Assembly: GCA_024220525.1 (NCBI GenBank)
Contig: JAMYWO010000159.1
Coordinates: 23,084 to 87,083, forward strand
Direction: 5' to 3'
DNA: 64,000 nucleotides
Source: Cochliopodium minus
Lineage: Eukaryota; Discosea; Himatismenida; Cochliopodiidae
The notes under the pieces are model-generated. The model saw nothing but the letters and a program-made list of their open reading frames with translations, had not been told where the DNA came from and did not search any database. Shown in pieces: positions 24,301-37,200 of the stretch (position 1 is the stretch's first letter; each line of letters starts with the position of its first letter). Both the position numbers and the translations under genes were made by a program.

Positions 24301-27300
24301 TTTTTCTTTGGAAGAAGCTCCATTTTGTACATCATCAGGGAGTTTCTTTAATACTTCATGCAATTTGTCAAGGGTATTCTCAAGTTGCTTCTCTTTGATA
24401 GGATCCTCTCTTACGAGATGCTTTGCCTTCTTTTCAATAGTATCAAAGAGTTTTTGAACATTGCTGGTTTCTTCTTTTGCTCCCTTAACATCTCCTTTGT
24501 CTACTGCATCCTTGATCTTTGCAAGTGATTCTTTGACTTTATCAACAGAAGAGACTAAGATTTGAGCTGCAGTTGGGTGAGATACTTCGAGTAAATCTCT
24601 GATACCTTCCTTCAAGTTTTGTGAGTCAACTTTGAATTTCTCAAAAGAAGGCTTCTTTTCAGGATTTCTGATAACTTCATTAATTGAATCAAGTTCGTTA
24701 GGGAGAAGATTTTCGAGTAACTCGGAAAGTTCGAGCATTTGTTCTTGTGCTACTGGATCAGGATTCTTAGATGAAAGAACTTTTGCTTGCCCAGCAAGTT
24801 TTTGGACACCTTGTGCAATACTTTGTGCCATGTTTGGAATTCCCTGAAACTCCTTGTTCTTAATATCTTGTTCAACTTGATCGATTTGTTCAAGCAATGC
24901 ATTAGCAGTGTTTGCAAGTTGGGTTTCTGGAGATGCTATTGTTTCGATGATTTGATCGATAGCATTTTGGATTGGAGATCCAGCAGTTTCTACTTTTTCG
25001 ATCGCTTTTTCATTGTTTGGATTTTTAATTGCGTTTTGGACTGCTTTGACATAATTTGGCTTTTCTCTTTGGATGGTCTCAATTTGATGTTGCAATTTGT
25101 GTTTTCTGACAGGATCATCAACATTCTCTGCAGAAAAAGAAGTATTCTCCAACAATTCTGGGAGAATCTTATCGAGATCCTTCAAAAGTTTTTCGTTTAC
25201 ACCAGATTCTCCCTTTGGAAGGGAAGATAATTGATCATTCAAGTTTCTAAGAGCTTCGTTACCAAGTTGGATGATGTCATTAGATGGTGATGCAATCTCA
25301 TCAATGATAGCTTGGATCACATCAAACAATTTTTTGTTGGCCTTTGCAGCTTCTTGTAATGATTTTTTGTCATTTGCTTTCTCAGATAATTTTTTTACTT
25401 GGGTCCAAAGAGGTTCGATTTGATTAGTCAATTCCTTCACTCTCTTCTTTGCATTAGGATCCTTCATGTTGTTGGTTGCTTGATTAGCTTTTGGATTGAA
25501 TGTATTGAGCAATTGTCCGAGAGGATCACCAATAAAATCGATTCTGCTTGGATCTTCATTCAAGTCTTGGAGATCTGCCAAAATCTTCTTTCCAAGAAAA
25601 ACTGTTTGTTCCTTTGGATTCATGGTAGAAGCAGCAACAAGTTTTACAGCATTTCCCAATTTCTTATTTCCCTTTTGGATCTCTTCGGTACTCTTTGGAT
25701 TTTTAGGATTATATTGCTTGACTGCATTTTGATGTTGAGGAATAGCCTTCTTTAGACCCTCAAGAGCATTATCAAGCTCCTTTTTCTCAATTGAATTAGG
25801 AGGCAAGGTGTTGGAGACATTTGTAGCAATAGCTTGAACCTTCTTGGTTTTGTTATCAATGATATCTTCAAGGGGTTTATTGGTAGGATCGTCAACTTGC
25901 TCGTCCAAATTATTTTCGATATTTTCAGTCAACAATTTGAGTCTCTCAGGGTTGGTAAAAAGAGGCAACAAAACATCTTCGATACCTGCTTGGAGATATC
26001 TATTGTTATCAATAAAGTTTGCCTTGCTTGGATCATCATTGTTTTTGAGAGCAGTAGACAAGAGATTGACTTCTTTTGGCATGAGCTCATTGATGGTGTT
26101 GATTGCCTTGTTCAATTCAGGAATAGAAACCTCAGGATGGTCCTTGGCATATTGTTGTGCATTTTTGCAGAGTTTCTTGATATTAGGGATCACATCCTTG
26201 ATCAATCTTTGAGCAGTAGGGATATCTCCGTTTTGTACAGAAGATTGAAGAGATTTCAATTTATCGATGGTATCATTTGCAAGATGTTGCAATCTATCTT
26301 TTGGAGGCTCAGTTATATTATAGATGTTCTCTTTTGCATTCTCAATCTCCGCATTCAAAGTTTCCAAATTTTTTAATTTGTTCTCATCCTTTGGTGTCTT
26401 GACAGCATCCAAAGCTCCTTTCTTCAAAAGAGCATTATTCTTCTCAATTGTTGCAACATTGTTGAGAATTTCTTTTGCCTTTTCAGGATCAACATTCTCA
26501 GCTTCTTGCTTTCCGAGATCAGATACTTGAGTGTTCTCATAGGTGAGATCCTTCAACAATTCCTTAGTCAATGGCTCATCACCATGTCTAATAGCTTCGA
26601 TCAATTTACCAAAGGTTTGAGGTTTACCACGATGTTTCTTTGAAGCAGATTTAAGAGCTTCAGTAAATTCTTCAGGGCTCATAGAACGGAAATTCAAAGA
26701 GTTTGGATCGGTCAATTCCTTCAATTCTGCATAATCTTGATCTAATGGCTTGGTTGCGTTTTCCATCAACTCATTCAATTTCTTCATTTCTTCTGCAAAT
26801 TGACCCTTCTTGGTTGGATTGTTTTTATCTTTGATATATTCGTTTGCAGCATTCAACATTGCCCTTGCTTGTTTTTCCAAAGCTTGTGCATTGTTGGTAA
26901 GAGCCTCCTTTTGCATTGGATAGTTTGTCTCGTTTGCCTTGTTCATCAAAAATTGAGCAAGATTATTTGCTGCTTGTGCTGCTTTGGATACACTTTCAGC
27001 AAATTCTTTAGGATTGGTGAATAACAGTTCAGGATTGATCAATTTCATATTTTCTTGTGCTTTTTTCTTTTGAGCATAAATCTTTTTAATTTCAGCTCCA
27101 TAAACGATTCTCAACAAGAGAATTGTCTTTTCTGCGATGATTTTACAGGCATCAATCAATGTTCCCCAATGTTTATTTCTGTCTTTTGCTTCTCTCAATA
27201 TTTGCACTGATTGAACCAAATTTTCACCTGATGCATTCACTTCATCCGCAGCTTCAATGATTTCTTGTTTAATGTCTTCAAAATCATAATATTCATCTTC

Positions 27301-27592
27301 TGCTAACTGATATGCTGTGTTCACTAATGTATCTGCTGCAGATTTTGCACTATTTGCTGCAGGTGCCAATTTTGGTGGAATTGGTGAATTTGTTTTTTGA
27401 ATATCAATAACCATTAAAAGCAATTGAGAAATTGCTTCAGAAATTTTTTCAATAACAATTTCAACTACAAGTGTATAAAAATAAAATTTGTAAATATTTA
27501 TAAATTTATAATAAAATACAATAAAATTTTAAATAATTAGCTTTCAAAATAATTTAATTACCAACTTCTAAAATAGTTAAATCGTCTGACAT
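21355..27592 (-). CDS. giant talin/vinculin-like helical-bundle protein
   Basis: Exon 1 (27562-27592) encodes MSDDLTILEV and joins exon 2 (21355-27464), giving about 2,046 residues. The protein is almost wholly amphipathic helix, built from a degenerate unit of about 100-120 residues marked by DPxxxxxLxxxxxxLxxLLP (for example NPDPVAQEQMLELSELLENL, DPIKEKQLENTLDKLHEVLK and DPEKAKNLQDIADALTELMP). A charged KEEEEER/KKK linker lies near residues 1,800-1,850. The last 140 residues (LREQMLRDAQGLKNYAIQL, KIVASVSAAS) resemble a talin I/LWEQ-type actin-binding module. There is no N-terminal FERM domain. The likely role is a cytoskeletal or adhesion scaffold; this rests on fold-like features, not on a clear match. 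Confidence 0.6.
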
Positions 27593-27965
27593 TTTTTATT
27601 GTATATAGAATTTTGATACTGTTATATCAATTTTATTTTTTTATTTATTTGCATTATTAAAATATATAAATATATATTTTTAAATTTAAGAAAAGCCTAT
27701 TATTAGTTCTCAAATTGAAGATATAATGATAATCTGCAATTCATATTTTTTCAGAATTGAAAGTATTCAATTCAGAAATATCAAATTTTAAATGTGGATT
27801 AAAATTTTAATATAAATTAATGGAAAGAAAAAAAAAGTTGATTTAAAAAGATCATTGTAACACGATAATCTATTATTAATATATTTAAATATTATAATAA
27901 TTAAAAAGTCCTATCTGAAACTATATTGCTTCAAAAAAAGTAAAAGAATTGGTTATTTATAAAAT
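27593..27965. other. intergenic stretch, no gene seen
   Basis: About 370 bp of A/T-rich spacer between the start of the helical-bundle gene and the end of the U-box gene, both minus strand. It presumably holds the promoter of the former. No ORF or RNA gene was recognised. Confidence 0.6.
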
Positions 27966-30898
27966 TTATTTCTTTTGATTTGACAACCAATTTTGTATTT
28001 GTCCTTTTAGCTTGAAGTTCGGGAAAACAGTGGTAGTTTCTACATTTTCTCCAGTGATAGGACTGGTCTTACTTTTGAGGAACCAAGAATTGATGGCATT
28101 GCGCTCGTAAGAATGGCCATCACTTGCTACAACAGGGTCAGTCATAATAACCAATCTAAAAAAAAAAAAGATAAATAAAAAAATTAATAGTTGAAAGTTT
28201 TGTTACCCAATAGGACAAATAAAATCTTCTGGAATTTTGTCAAACTCATCTAATTTGTATTCAATGTTTCCAACTTTGAGATTATTTTTATCACTTTTGT
28301 CATTCTTATCATTGTTAACATTATTTTCGTTATTATTGTTGTTTTTGTTTTCCAAAGCCAACACTTTTTCAGAATCTTGTTCGTTGGAGACATTGATGTC
28401 CTCATAGAGCTTCTCCAAGATCTTTTCGAGGTCGCAATTTGAAGACTCGGAACACTCAGAAAGTGCCTTGACTTGGAGGGGGAAGCGCAATGTTTCACTT
28501 GAAATGAGACCAATCAATGTATCCAATTTGCTCAAATCAGGTCTGTTAAAAATAAATAATGTTAATTGAATTAAATCTGAAAATATTTTTTTTAAAAAAA
28601 AATACCTTGATGCAGAAAGCCTGAATTGCAATATTTGAATACCCAAAGATTCCAAGGAACGAATCATTCTACCCTTTTCGTTGGGATTCTCCAAGAAGGA
28701 AACGAACACCAACTTGGCAGGGAAAACTTCGACGTAGTATTTGTAAAAGAGCTGTGCGAAGAAGTGGCCTTGGAATTTTTCGTTCTCAATTTCGTCAGTC
28801 ACAAGAACGAAGAACTTAACAACTTTTTTATTTACATAAAAATCCCACAAGCAACCTATTTTTTTAAAAAAATGGATAAGATAAGACAAAGTCCAAAAAA
28901 TTTAAAATTATTACATGCACTAGCAGTCAAACCGTCAGCTTTGGTGTTAGTGGCAACATCTAAAAATGGTTCATATTTTGGTTAAATGATTATATAAAAA
29001 TTTCAAAATTTAATTCTTTTACCAATCACTTGTTCGATGGTCTTTGGAATAATATGAGGCTCAACAATTTTGTCATTGAAGAACAAGAGTTTTGCGCCAG
29101 CGAGCACCGACAAAAGGGAGGAAATGATGGTAGAAACTCTGATGGCAACATCCATTGAATAAGATCTGTTCAAATAAAAAAGATTTCATTAAAATTGAAT
29201 AAAAAACTCAGATTAGTTTTTTTAAATTTTTTTTTACGAATCTCCCAAGACTACTACGGGTCTGTCAAGAGGGATCTTTACTTGATGGAGCTTTTGCTGT
29301 GCGAGGGGAATAAGTTGGTTGAAGAAAGGGGCTTTAGAAAGCTTAAATGTGAGAATTCTCTCCATCAGTTTTCCGTAAGTGAAGTTGGTAGGTTTTTCAT
29401 TGACTAATCTCTGTTCCAAAATTTCATTCACTTGGGGGCATTCCTAATTTTTTTTTAAAAAAATGATATAAATATAAAAAATATAAATATAAAAAATATA
29501 ATTTCAAATAAAAAAATTTTTTTTTTTTACCAATTCTTCATAGTACCAAAGAACTACGTCTATATTTTCATATGAAGCAATGGTCCTTTTGACCTCAATG
29601 GAAATGTTCTTGATTTGTTTACGGATGAAAGAATACGGGATTTTGAACTTCTCGCAGAGCTCCTTGACGTTTCCTCCGTGAATTTGCTTTCCAACAACTG
29701 CGAGGGAATTATCTGGAGGAGCTTTTCCATACATGACAGGTAAAAACCAATCTAACTTGAAGTCAGAGGGAGACACGTGGGCGAGATCGGACAACTCTTT
29801 CCATGGTTCCTTTAAAAGTTTAACAAAAAATGAAGAAAATTTTGGTTTTATATTAGTTTACAGGTGGAAAATGAAGTGCCCAAAATTGGAGATCCTTTTC
29901 TAAAAATAAAGTTTTTTTTAACAAATGAATTTGATTTCCTTCATAAAAATCTTTTTTACCTGGAATCTTCTTAACCCAATTTTTGATTCTTTTGGAGATG
30001 GAAGATGTTAAAGACGTTTCTTGGCCTTCGAGCCAAAACTCTCTGCAATCGGAGAGGAGGAGTTGGTACTTATTGATGATGGTAGCCTTGGACTTGTTTT
30101 GTTGCAACAAATTGATTTTCTTTTGCAAAAACTTTACCCTTCTTGGTGAATCGAGATATTTGCATGCCCTTAAGTTTTCAGGGAGTCCAAATGCATATTG
30201 AGGGAGATTCCAAAGATATTCTACCACTTTCCATTCTTTGAAATGTAATAATGTAGCCAAAACTTTGGATTTTACGTTCAATGTTATTTCTACTCCTTGT
30301 TCTACCAATATCAACAATAATGAAAGATATTTATGCTTTTTATTTTTATATGCTTCTATATGTTCCAAAAATGGTTTTGCTTCTTCTGTCATAAATAACT
30401 TTTTTAATTCATTCACCTCCAATCTCAATTCTTCTTGTATCTCTTCCTGTTTATCCTCTTTTAATCTCATCAGTTTCAATTGTTCTTGCAATTCATTCAA
30501 TGGTCTCCAATTGTTTGGTTTCTCCATATAATCTCTTGGCAATCTTTCATTATTATTGTTATTTTGATTATTATTTTGATTGTTGTTTTGATTTTCGACT
30601 ATATCTCCTTCTTGTGCTTGGAGAAATTGTATTGTTTGTTGGACATCTCCACCACAAATTTCAAGAACCGAAATCTTTAAATAAAATAATGATTAATTTC
30701 ATCATAAAATTCATTGTTATTTATCGAATTGTATTATACCAATACATCTCTATTCAAATTATTTGCTCCAAAATTTCTTTGCAGAGTACTCACTGCTTGT
30801 TCTATCTAATTTTTTGGTTGTTTTATGAGTTTTTAATTATTCGATAATTAGCTCTATTGAGTAATATAAATTCTTACTTCTTGTTCACTAAGATTCAT
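27966..30898 (-). CDS. UBA-like / vWA / U-box protein (probable E3 ubiquitin ligase)
   Basis: Eleven exons (30878-30898, 30740-30805, 29960-30674, 29862-29899, 29531-29809, 29238-29443, 29023-29165, 28915-28959, 28606-28855, 28207-28542, 27966-28155) sum to 2,289 nt, 762 residues. The N-terminus is UBA/CUE-like (EQAVSTLQRNFGANNLNRDV, then LEICGGDVQQTIQFLQ), followed by an Asn/Gln linker and a large helical region. A von Willebrand A domain starts VVVLGDSSYSMD with a complete MIDAS DxSxS, split across exons, and continues IRVSTIISSLLSVLAGAKLL and KADGLTASA. The C-terminus is a U-box: KIPEDFICPIG, MTDPVVASDGHSYERNAINS. Such architecture predicts an E2-recruiting ligase with a metal-dependent protein-binding module. 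Gene symbol not assigned. It is transcribed divergently from the TMEM14-like gene. Confidence 0.88.
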
Positions 30899-31116
30899 AT
30901 GTTTAATGACAATATATCCTTTATTTTTTTTTAATATTTTAGTGATATTCTTGTCTTGGATAATTATTGAAATTTTAAGAATGAAATTCTTATTTTTTTC
31001 TTAAAATTAGTGACTCAAAAATAATGCGCCCAACAAAATATCAAGAATGAAAAAAATGATCTTTTTTCATTTGAATCAAGAAGCATTTTGAATAGAATTT
31101 TAATTAATTAAAAAAA
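30899..31116. promoter_or_regulatory. short divergent promoter region
   Basis: Only 218 bp lie between the start codons of the UBA/vWA/U-box gene (minus) and the TMEM14-like gene (plus). The sequence is A/T-rich with oligo(T) and oligo(A) runs; no specific site could be named. Confidence 0.5.
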
Positions 31117-31629
31117 ATGTTTGATTTATTTGATTTGATAATTGGAACTTTGGGTAAATTATTATAACAAATTATGATATACAAAAGTGATTTATTTAAT
31201 TTCAGTGAGTCTTGGTGGTACAATGGTTAGAATATAATATCTAAATCAAAGAAATTACATTATCATTAATCAATAAAGGGATATCTCAAAAAAAATTCTA
31301 CTCCATCTTTGGTTGGAGGGCTTTCATTTGGATTTTTATTTTTTATTGCAGCATATCTAATCAATAAAAAGAATTATAATGGTGTCCTTCTTGGATTTGT
31401 AATGTTTTGGAAAATTTCTTCTTGATTTTTGATTATTGATAATTTAGGCATCATCCGTATTACTTGGGGTATAATCATACATATTTGAAAAATATTTATT
31501 CAAAAAACTTTGTTCATTTAAAAGGTTGTAATGGGAAGCAGATTTCTAAATTCCAAAAAATTTATGCCAGCAGGTCTCATCACTATTATTTGTATCCTTT
31601 CTGGTGTGCGTCACTTTTTGATATTATAG
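31117..31629 (+). CDS. TMEM14-family small membrane protein
   Basis: Four exons (31117-31153, 31206-31225, 31279-31398, 31525-31629) sum to 282 nt, 93 residues, close to the usual family size. The pattern GGTMGYLKKNSTPSLVGG, then FGFLFFIAAYLI, then VVMGSRFLNSKKFMPAGLIT and a last hydrophobic helix is characteristic of TMEM14, which has three or four membrane spans and sits in mitochondrial or ER membranes (TMEM14C acts in haem precursor transport in animals). A 20-nt exon carries SLGGTM. That exon plus its flanks mimics a tRNA 5' half, but no tRNA is present. The compact gene ends 182 bp before the SEC61 start and is co-oriented with it. Confidence 0.85.
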
Positions 31630-31811
31630 TTGATATGTCCAAAAAAGCTTAAATAAAATATTTGGTGATTTATTTGATTGTGATTGATTATATCTTTGTT
31701 ATCTTTGATATGTGTGGCGACACGATTTTTTTATATACTTTACACAAAGATCAAAAAAAAAATATAAAAAATATATATTAAAAAAATAAAAAAAAAAATT
31801 TATTGTAAAAT

Positions 31812-33794
31812 ATGCCCAGATTTTTGGATATTCTCAAGCCAGCGATGGCATTTATACCTGAAATTAAACAACCAGTGAGAGAAGTAATCCAATTTAAAAA
31901 TAATTAAAATCAGAGATGGAAAATAAGTTTATATTGCTTTTTATTTGAAAATACAATAAGAATATTTCTGATCTCCTTTAAATTAAATGAAATTTTTTAC
32001 TTTACATTTCTTACATTTCTTACATTTTTTAAATAGGTAAAATTTAAAACTAAACTCTTATGGACTGGGGTTACTCTTTTAATCTTTCTTGTATGTTGTC
32101 AAATTCCACTCTATGGAATTTATTCATCTGATTCTTCAGATCCATTTTACTGGATGAGAGTTATCCTTGCCTCCAACAGAGGTACATTGATGGAACTTGG
32201 AATTTCTCCAATTGTTACATCAGGAATGGTTATGCAACTTTTGGCTGGTATTAAATTGATTGATGTCGATCAAAGCGTAAAATCTGACAGAGAATTGTTC
32301 GCTGGAGCACAAAAATGTAATTTATTTCAATTTTAAAACTTAATCTTCCTTTTTTTATATCATGTTATAAAAATCATTAATCTCTTCTTTGATAAATAAA
32401 AAAATTTATAATTTTCAAAATCAAAATTATAATTTAAAATTTTTATGATTATCTCTTTCTTTGATTTATATCCTCATTGCAGCACAATAATAATTTTATA
32501 TTAAAATGTATCTTTCACATTTTTTTATTCTTTATCATTTTTAATTATCATTATATCAATCTTTCTTATATAAATTTTCTAATCCTTTCTATTTTGAATA
32601 GTATTCGGTTTGATTATCACAATCGCACAAGGTATTGGATATGTTGCATCTGGAATGTATGGTAATATCTCTGAAATTGGAGCTGGAAATGCTTTGTTGA
32701 TTGTTATTCAATTATTTATTGCTGGTATTATCGTTCTTCTCTTGGATGAACTTCTCCAAAAAGGATATGGATTGGGATCAGGAATTTCTTTATTTATTGC
32801 AACCAACATTTGTGAAACTATTATCTGGAAAGCACTCAGTCCTATCACTGTAAATACTGGAAGAGGTAAATCCAAAATCTCTTTCATGATATCATAATAC
32901 CTTTTATACCTGATGATTATACAATATATAATTTTTGTTATTGAATTGAATATTAATTGATTATTTTTTTAAAAAAAAGGAACTGAATTCGAAGGAGCTT
33001 TGATTGCATTGATCCAATTGTTAGTTTCAAGAGGAGATAAGGTTCGTGCATTGAAAGAAGCATTTTATCGCCAAAATTTACCAAACATTACTAACTTGTT
33101 GGCAACTGGTCTTGTATTTGTGATTGTAATTTACTTTCAAGGATTTCGTGTCGATCTCCCAATCCAAAACAAAAATGTCAAGGGACAACAAGGAAGTTAT
33201 CCTATCAAATTGTTTTACACCTCCAATACTCCAATCATTCTCCAAACTGCTTTGGTTTCCAATCTTTACTTTGTTTCCCAATTGATGTACAATCGTTTCT
33301 CTGGAAACATCTTTGTCAGCTTGATCGGTAAATGGAAGACTTTGCAACACCCTTCTGGACAATCCCAATCTATCCCTGTTGGAGGTCTTGCATACTATAT
33401 CTCTTCTCCTGGTAACTTGTCTGAGATCGCAGCAGATCCATTCAGAGCATTGTTTTATATCGCATTCGTTTTATCCACTTGTGCTCTTTTGTCCAAAGCA
33501 TGGATTCACTTTTCTGGCCAATCTTCCAAAGATGTTGCAAAACAACTCAGAGATCAACAGATGATTATGAAAGGTCACAGACATACTTCTTTGATCAAAC
33601 AACTTGATCGTTATATCCCAACTGCTGCTGCTTTCGGTGGTTTATGTATTGGTGCTTTGTCTGTTCTTGCTGATTTGATGGGTGCTATCGGAAGTGGTAC
33701 TGGTATCCTCCTTGCTGTTACTATTATTTATCAATATTATGAAATCTTTGCAAAAGAAAGCGATGCTGCTTCTTTATTATCTTTTGGAAACTAA
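31812..33794 (+). CDS. SEC61A: SEC61 translocon subunit alpha
   Basis: Four exons (31812-31883, 32037-32316, 32602-32865, 32980-33794) sum to 1,431 nt, 476 residues, the same length as animal SEC61A. The start [18 protein letters not shown] is followed by plug and pore blocks: [54 protein letters not shown], then [26 protein letters not shown] and the C-terminal [20 protein letters not shown] and [20 protein letters not shown]. It forms the ER protein-conducting channel. The codons use noticeably more G+C than nearby genes, as expected of a highly expressed gene. An inverted copy of its last 70 nt occurs at the end of the window. Confidence 0.98.
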
Positions 33795-33879
33795 AAAAAA
33801 ATAAAATTTAAAAAATAAAATTTAAATTATAAAAGATGGTTTTTTTTAAATAGTATTCAAATTGAATAAAATATAATTT

Positions 33880-34175
33880 TTTGTTGGGAAAGCATTAAAA
33901 GTGAAGAAAGTTGTAACTCATGAAGAGCGGAAACTCTTTATTAAGAGACTCAGAAAAGAGGTTAGAATGGAGACAAAGACTTGTTGATTGTTAGTAGATG
34001 AGATTGAAAATCTTTTGATGAAAAGAAAAAAAAAACTTGGTGAGATTCAAAATTACTTTAAGGTTGGATTTGAGACTTGTATATAGTAATTCTTTTTGTT
34101 TCCTTTTATGACTCGATGACTGGATCGTAATTGAAAAGAAAATTTTCCAACAAAAAAAAGTTTTTAAGATTTGAA
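33880..34175 (-). pseudogene. decayed tandem copy of the 3' part of the adjacent mS23-like gene
   Basis: On the minus strand, NYDPVIE at about 34110-34135 matches NYDPVIERLSKKALEP of the neighbouring gene (about 35440). SNLFSESLNKEF at about 33920-33975 matches SNLFSESLNREFSSLNEL near its C-terminus (about 34330). Stops, indels and a large internal deletion interrupt the copy. It sits between the convergent SEC61A and mS23-like genes. Confidence 0.8.
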
Positions 34176-34210
34176 AAAAATTTTTATAATAATAATATTT
34201 AATGTTGTGT

Positions 34211-37200
34211 TTAAATTTGAAGAGATCTATTATTTGATGAATCATTTTTGTGAAGAGTATCCAAAACAGGGGTTGGGAAAGAAGTTAAAAGTTTAGAAAG
34301 AAAAGTGTAAAGTTGCAACTCATTAAGAGAGGAAAACTCTCTGTTAAGAGACTCGGAAAAGAGGTTAGAATCGAGATAGCAAACCAACTTGTTGACAGTT
34401 TGTTGATGAGATTGCAAATCTTGGAATGAAAAAGAAATAAATTCTTTGAGAGCTTCAAGGTTATCAAAAGAAGAGATAGATTGGGACTCGTAGTTGGTAG
34501 GAAACATATAAAAGTAATTGGAAAGTTCTTCAGGAGAAGTAGGCTCAAATTTAGGAGATTCGCCTTTCTTTTTGATCAAGATGTTGTCCAATTTATCAGC
34601 AACATCGATCAAGTTGAGAATTTCGAGATTTTGAGTCTTCAAAACATCAGATCTCAGCTTGTGGAGGTTGTTGTCGAAAGAGAGGCCAGCTTCTTCAACT
34701 TTGGATTTGATGGTAGAATAAGCATTAGAGACAACATGTTCATAGAAGAGGATTTCTGCTTTGGAAGATTGATTTTGATTTTCGGCAGTTTCATTCAAAT
34801 CCTTCCAGAAGTTGTCGCTCTCAATTTCAGTTTCTTTCTTGCTAGTTTGCTTCTTGGAAGAAATATCGACAGGTTGTTGTTTGAATTTCTTGAAGATGGA
34901 GAGCTCCTCATTGTAAGGTTTGTTAGCAAGAGTGTAGGTGATATATTTGTCTTCATAATCAATGACTTCTTCAAAAAAGTCTACGACCTCGTAGGGGCTT
35001 GCAATAGAAAGAAAGGAAGCAACTTTGAAGCGGGTTTCGCTGTCAGCACGGGAAAAATAAGAGATGATCTTGAGTTTGTAAGCATTGGTAAAGTTGAAAC
35101 GTTGGTTGAGGAAACTGTGGTTAGGGTTGCTGGAGGTGTCGAGCAAGTCCAAAAGTTTAGGTGATTCCACAACTTCAGTGTCAGAGAGATCTCCCTCAAC
35201 GGTGGCAACCTCAGTAGGAGCTTCACTCTTGATTTCTCTTTTGAGTTCTTCAAAGTCAATTTCGCTGGAAGCGTTTTCGTTGGTATCAACTTCGGTTCTG
35301 TCAGTTTCTTCTTCCAATTCGAACTCCTTGTTGTTTCCTGTTTTAAGATCGAAAAGTTCGAAAGAAAACTTTCCATCAACAAAGAAATCTTCTGGCTCCA
35401 ATGCCTTCTTGGAGAGTCTCTCGATGACGGGATCGTAATTGGCGGGGTCGAGGTTACTTTTGTCAACTTTCTCAGAAGAAAGGAGCACTTCTTCGGTGAA
35501 GAGATCGACCTTCTCGTTGTAGAATTTGTTCATGAACAAGTTTTGCCCAAAGATATCTTCAACGAGCTCAACAGATGGTCTGGAGAAGAAAGAGTTTGGA
35601 TCCTCAAAAGCCTTTGAGATCCATGAAGGCCAAAGGTTGTAAATGGGATTGAAGTCCAAGTAGGAATCAGTTTCTACAGTTGGGACGAACTTTTCGTTGG
35701 TTTTTCCTTGAGAAGAGGATTCGAGGGATTCGTATTGCTTGATGAGTGGGGTGATGTCGAGTTCGGGTTGCAATTTGGTTTCTTGGATGTAGAGCCAGTT
35801 GCTGATCAGGTTGTTCATTCTCTTGACAGAGATCAATTCTCTCAAGTATTGTCTAATTCTCTTTTTGAGTTCGAGGGATTTTTGAAACTTGTCAGAAAGG
35901 GTTGGCTTTTGGGTACCACGGAAAACAACTTGGATGTTGTCAGTGAATTCATCTTCCTTCAAAGTGGTAGGAGAAAGGTGGTAGAGCTTAGAGGAGAGGG
36001 TGTGGAGGTATTGACCCTTCAACAAGTAGTGTCCTCTCAAGATTGGGTGTTTGACAGATGTGGTGCGGAAAAACCCGACTTGGGAGAGATCAGGAAGTTG
36101 AATATTGACCTCGTCTTCGAAGAGTGGCGAGTTGATGACATCTGAAAGGGTGGACTCCTTTTGGTCGTTGATTCCGAGCTCATCAGAATGGATGTTGAAG
36201 AGGGTTTCTATTTGTTGTTTGGCTTCTCCCATGTACTTGACCTTCTTTGCATCCTTCAAGAACTTGGTGGTGATTTCCGTATTGGTCTGTTGAAAATCAA
36301 ATTCAGATTTATCCAAATCAGAGAAATCGATTTGAGGATTGGAAGATGTTTGAGGGAACAGTCTCAAGGAGGGGATGGAAGTAGAGTAGTTTGGACTCTT
36401 TGCCAAGTTTTCACTTTCGGACAAGTTGTCTTGTTTATCAGAGAACAACTCGCTGAGGGTTTCACTCCCATTGGAACCTGTTGGGCGAAGACTCTCAAAT
36501 CTAGAAAAGATTCTTTTCCAGTTCAAATAGGTAGCATAGTCCATTTGGTAGTAGTTGCTTCCAAGCTTGAGAAGTTTCTTCTTAGGTGGATCCAAAAAGA
36601 CGGAAGGAACACGGACACCTTCTTCCTCGCTCACATCGGAAGGGAAGGAGTTGTCAGGCTCTTCGTAGAACTCGCTGTTGAGCAAGTATGCTTGTTTAGG
36701 ATCCGAACCCAACTCGAGCAATTTTTCGTCTCTTCTCTCGAAACCCTCTCTTCTTTTCTTTTGGTGATAGATCTTTGGTTTTTTTCTCTTTGCCTCCTCT
36801 TCAGTTTCAACTACAACACCATTCTTTTCGATGTTTTCAATGGATGCTTTTAATCTCTTCTCAAAGTTGGGGATGAGCTCATCATCTTCAACTGCTTGAT
36901 CAGGATTTTGGTCGGTCATGTTATTATCAGGAGTTCCCTCTTTGGTGCCAACGGTGCCATCATTGACAACAACCTTTCCATCTTTTTGGATTTTGAAGAA
37001 TGAGTGGTTATATCTTTTGGTAAGATCAGTTTCATCGTCACTCTCTTCTTCATGATAGGTCTTTCTTCCTTTGTTCTTTTTAAACTTTTTGGATTTAGGA
37101 GCAGATTCAGAATCAGAAACATCGCTCATGTCAGAGAAATACATTTTCTCCCTTTGATCATCGACATAATTGCTCACTCCATCCTCATATTTCTTTCTGG

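Noticed and set aside
21840-26530. Plus-strand ORFs of 100-180 codons opposite the helical-bundle gene
   Set aside because: They are shadows of an uninterrupted 6.1-kb coding exon with coherent repeats on the minus strand.
31200-31232. tRNA-like 5' half (GTCTTGGTGGTACAATGGTT)
   Set aside because: It resembles a tRNA D-arm, but no anticodon arm or TPsiC arm follows, and the bases are explained as a 20-nt coding exon (SLGGTM) and splice donor of the TMEM14-like gene.
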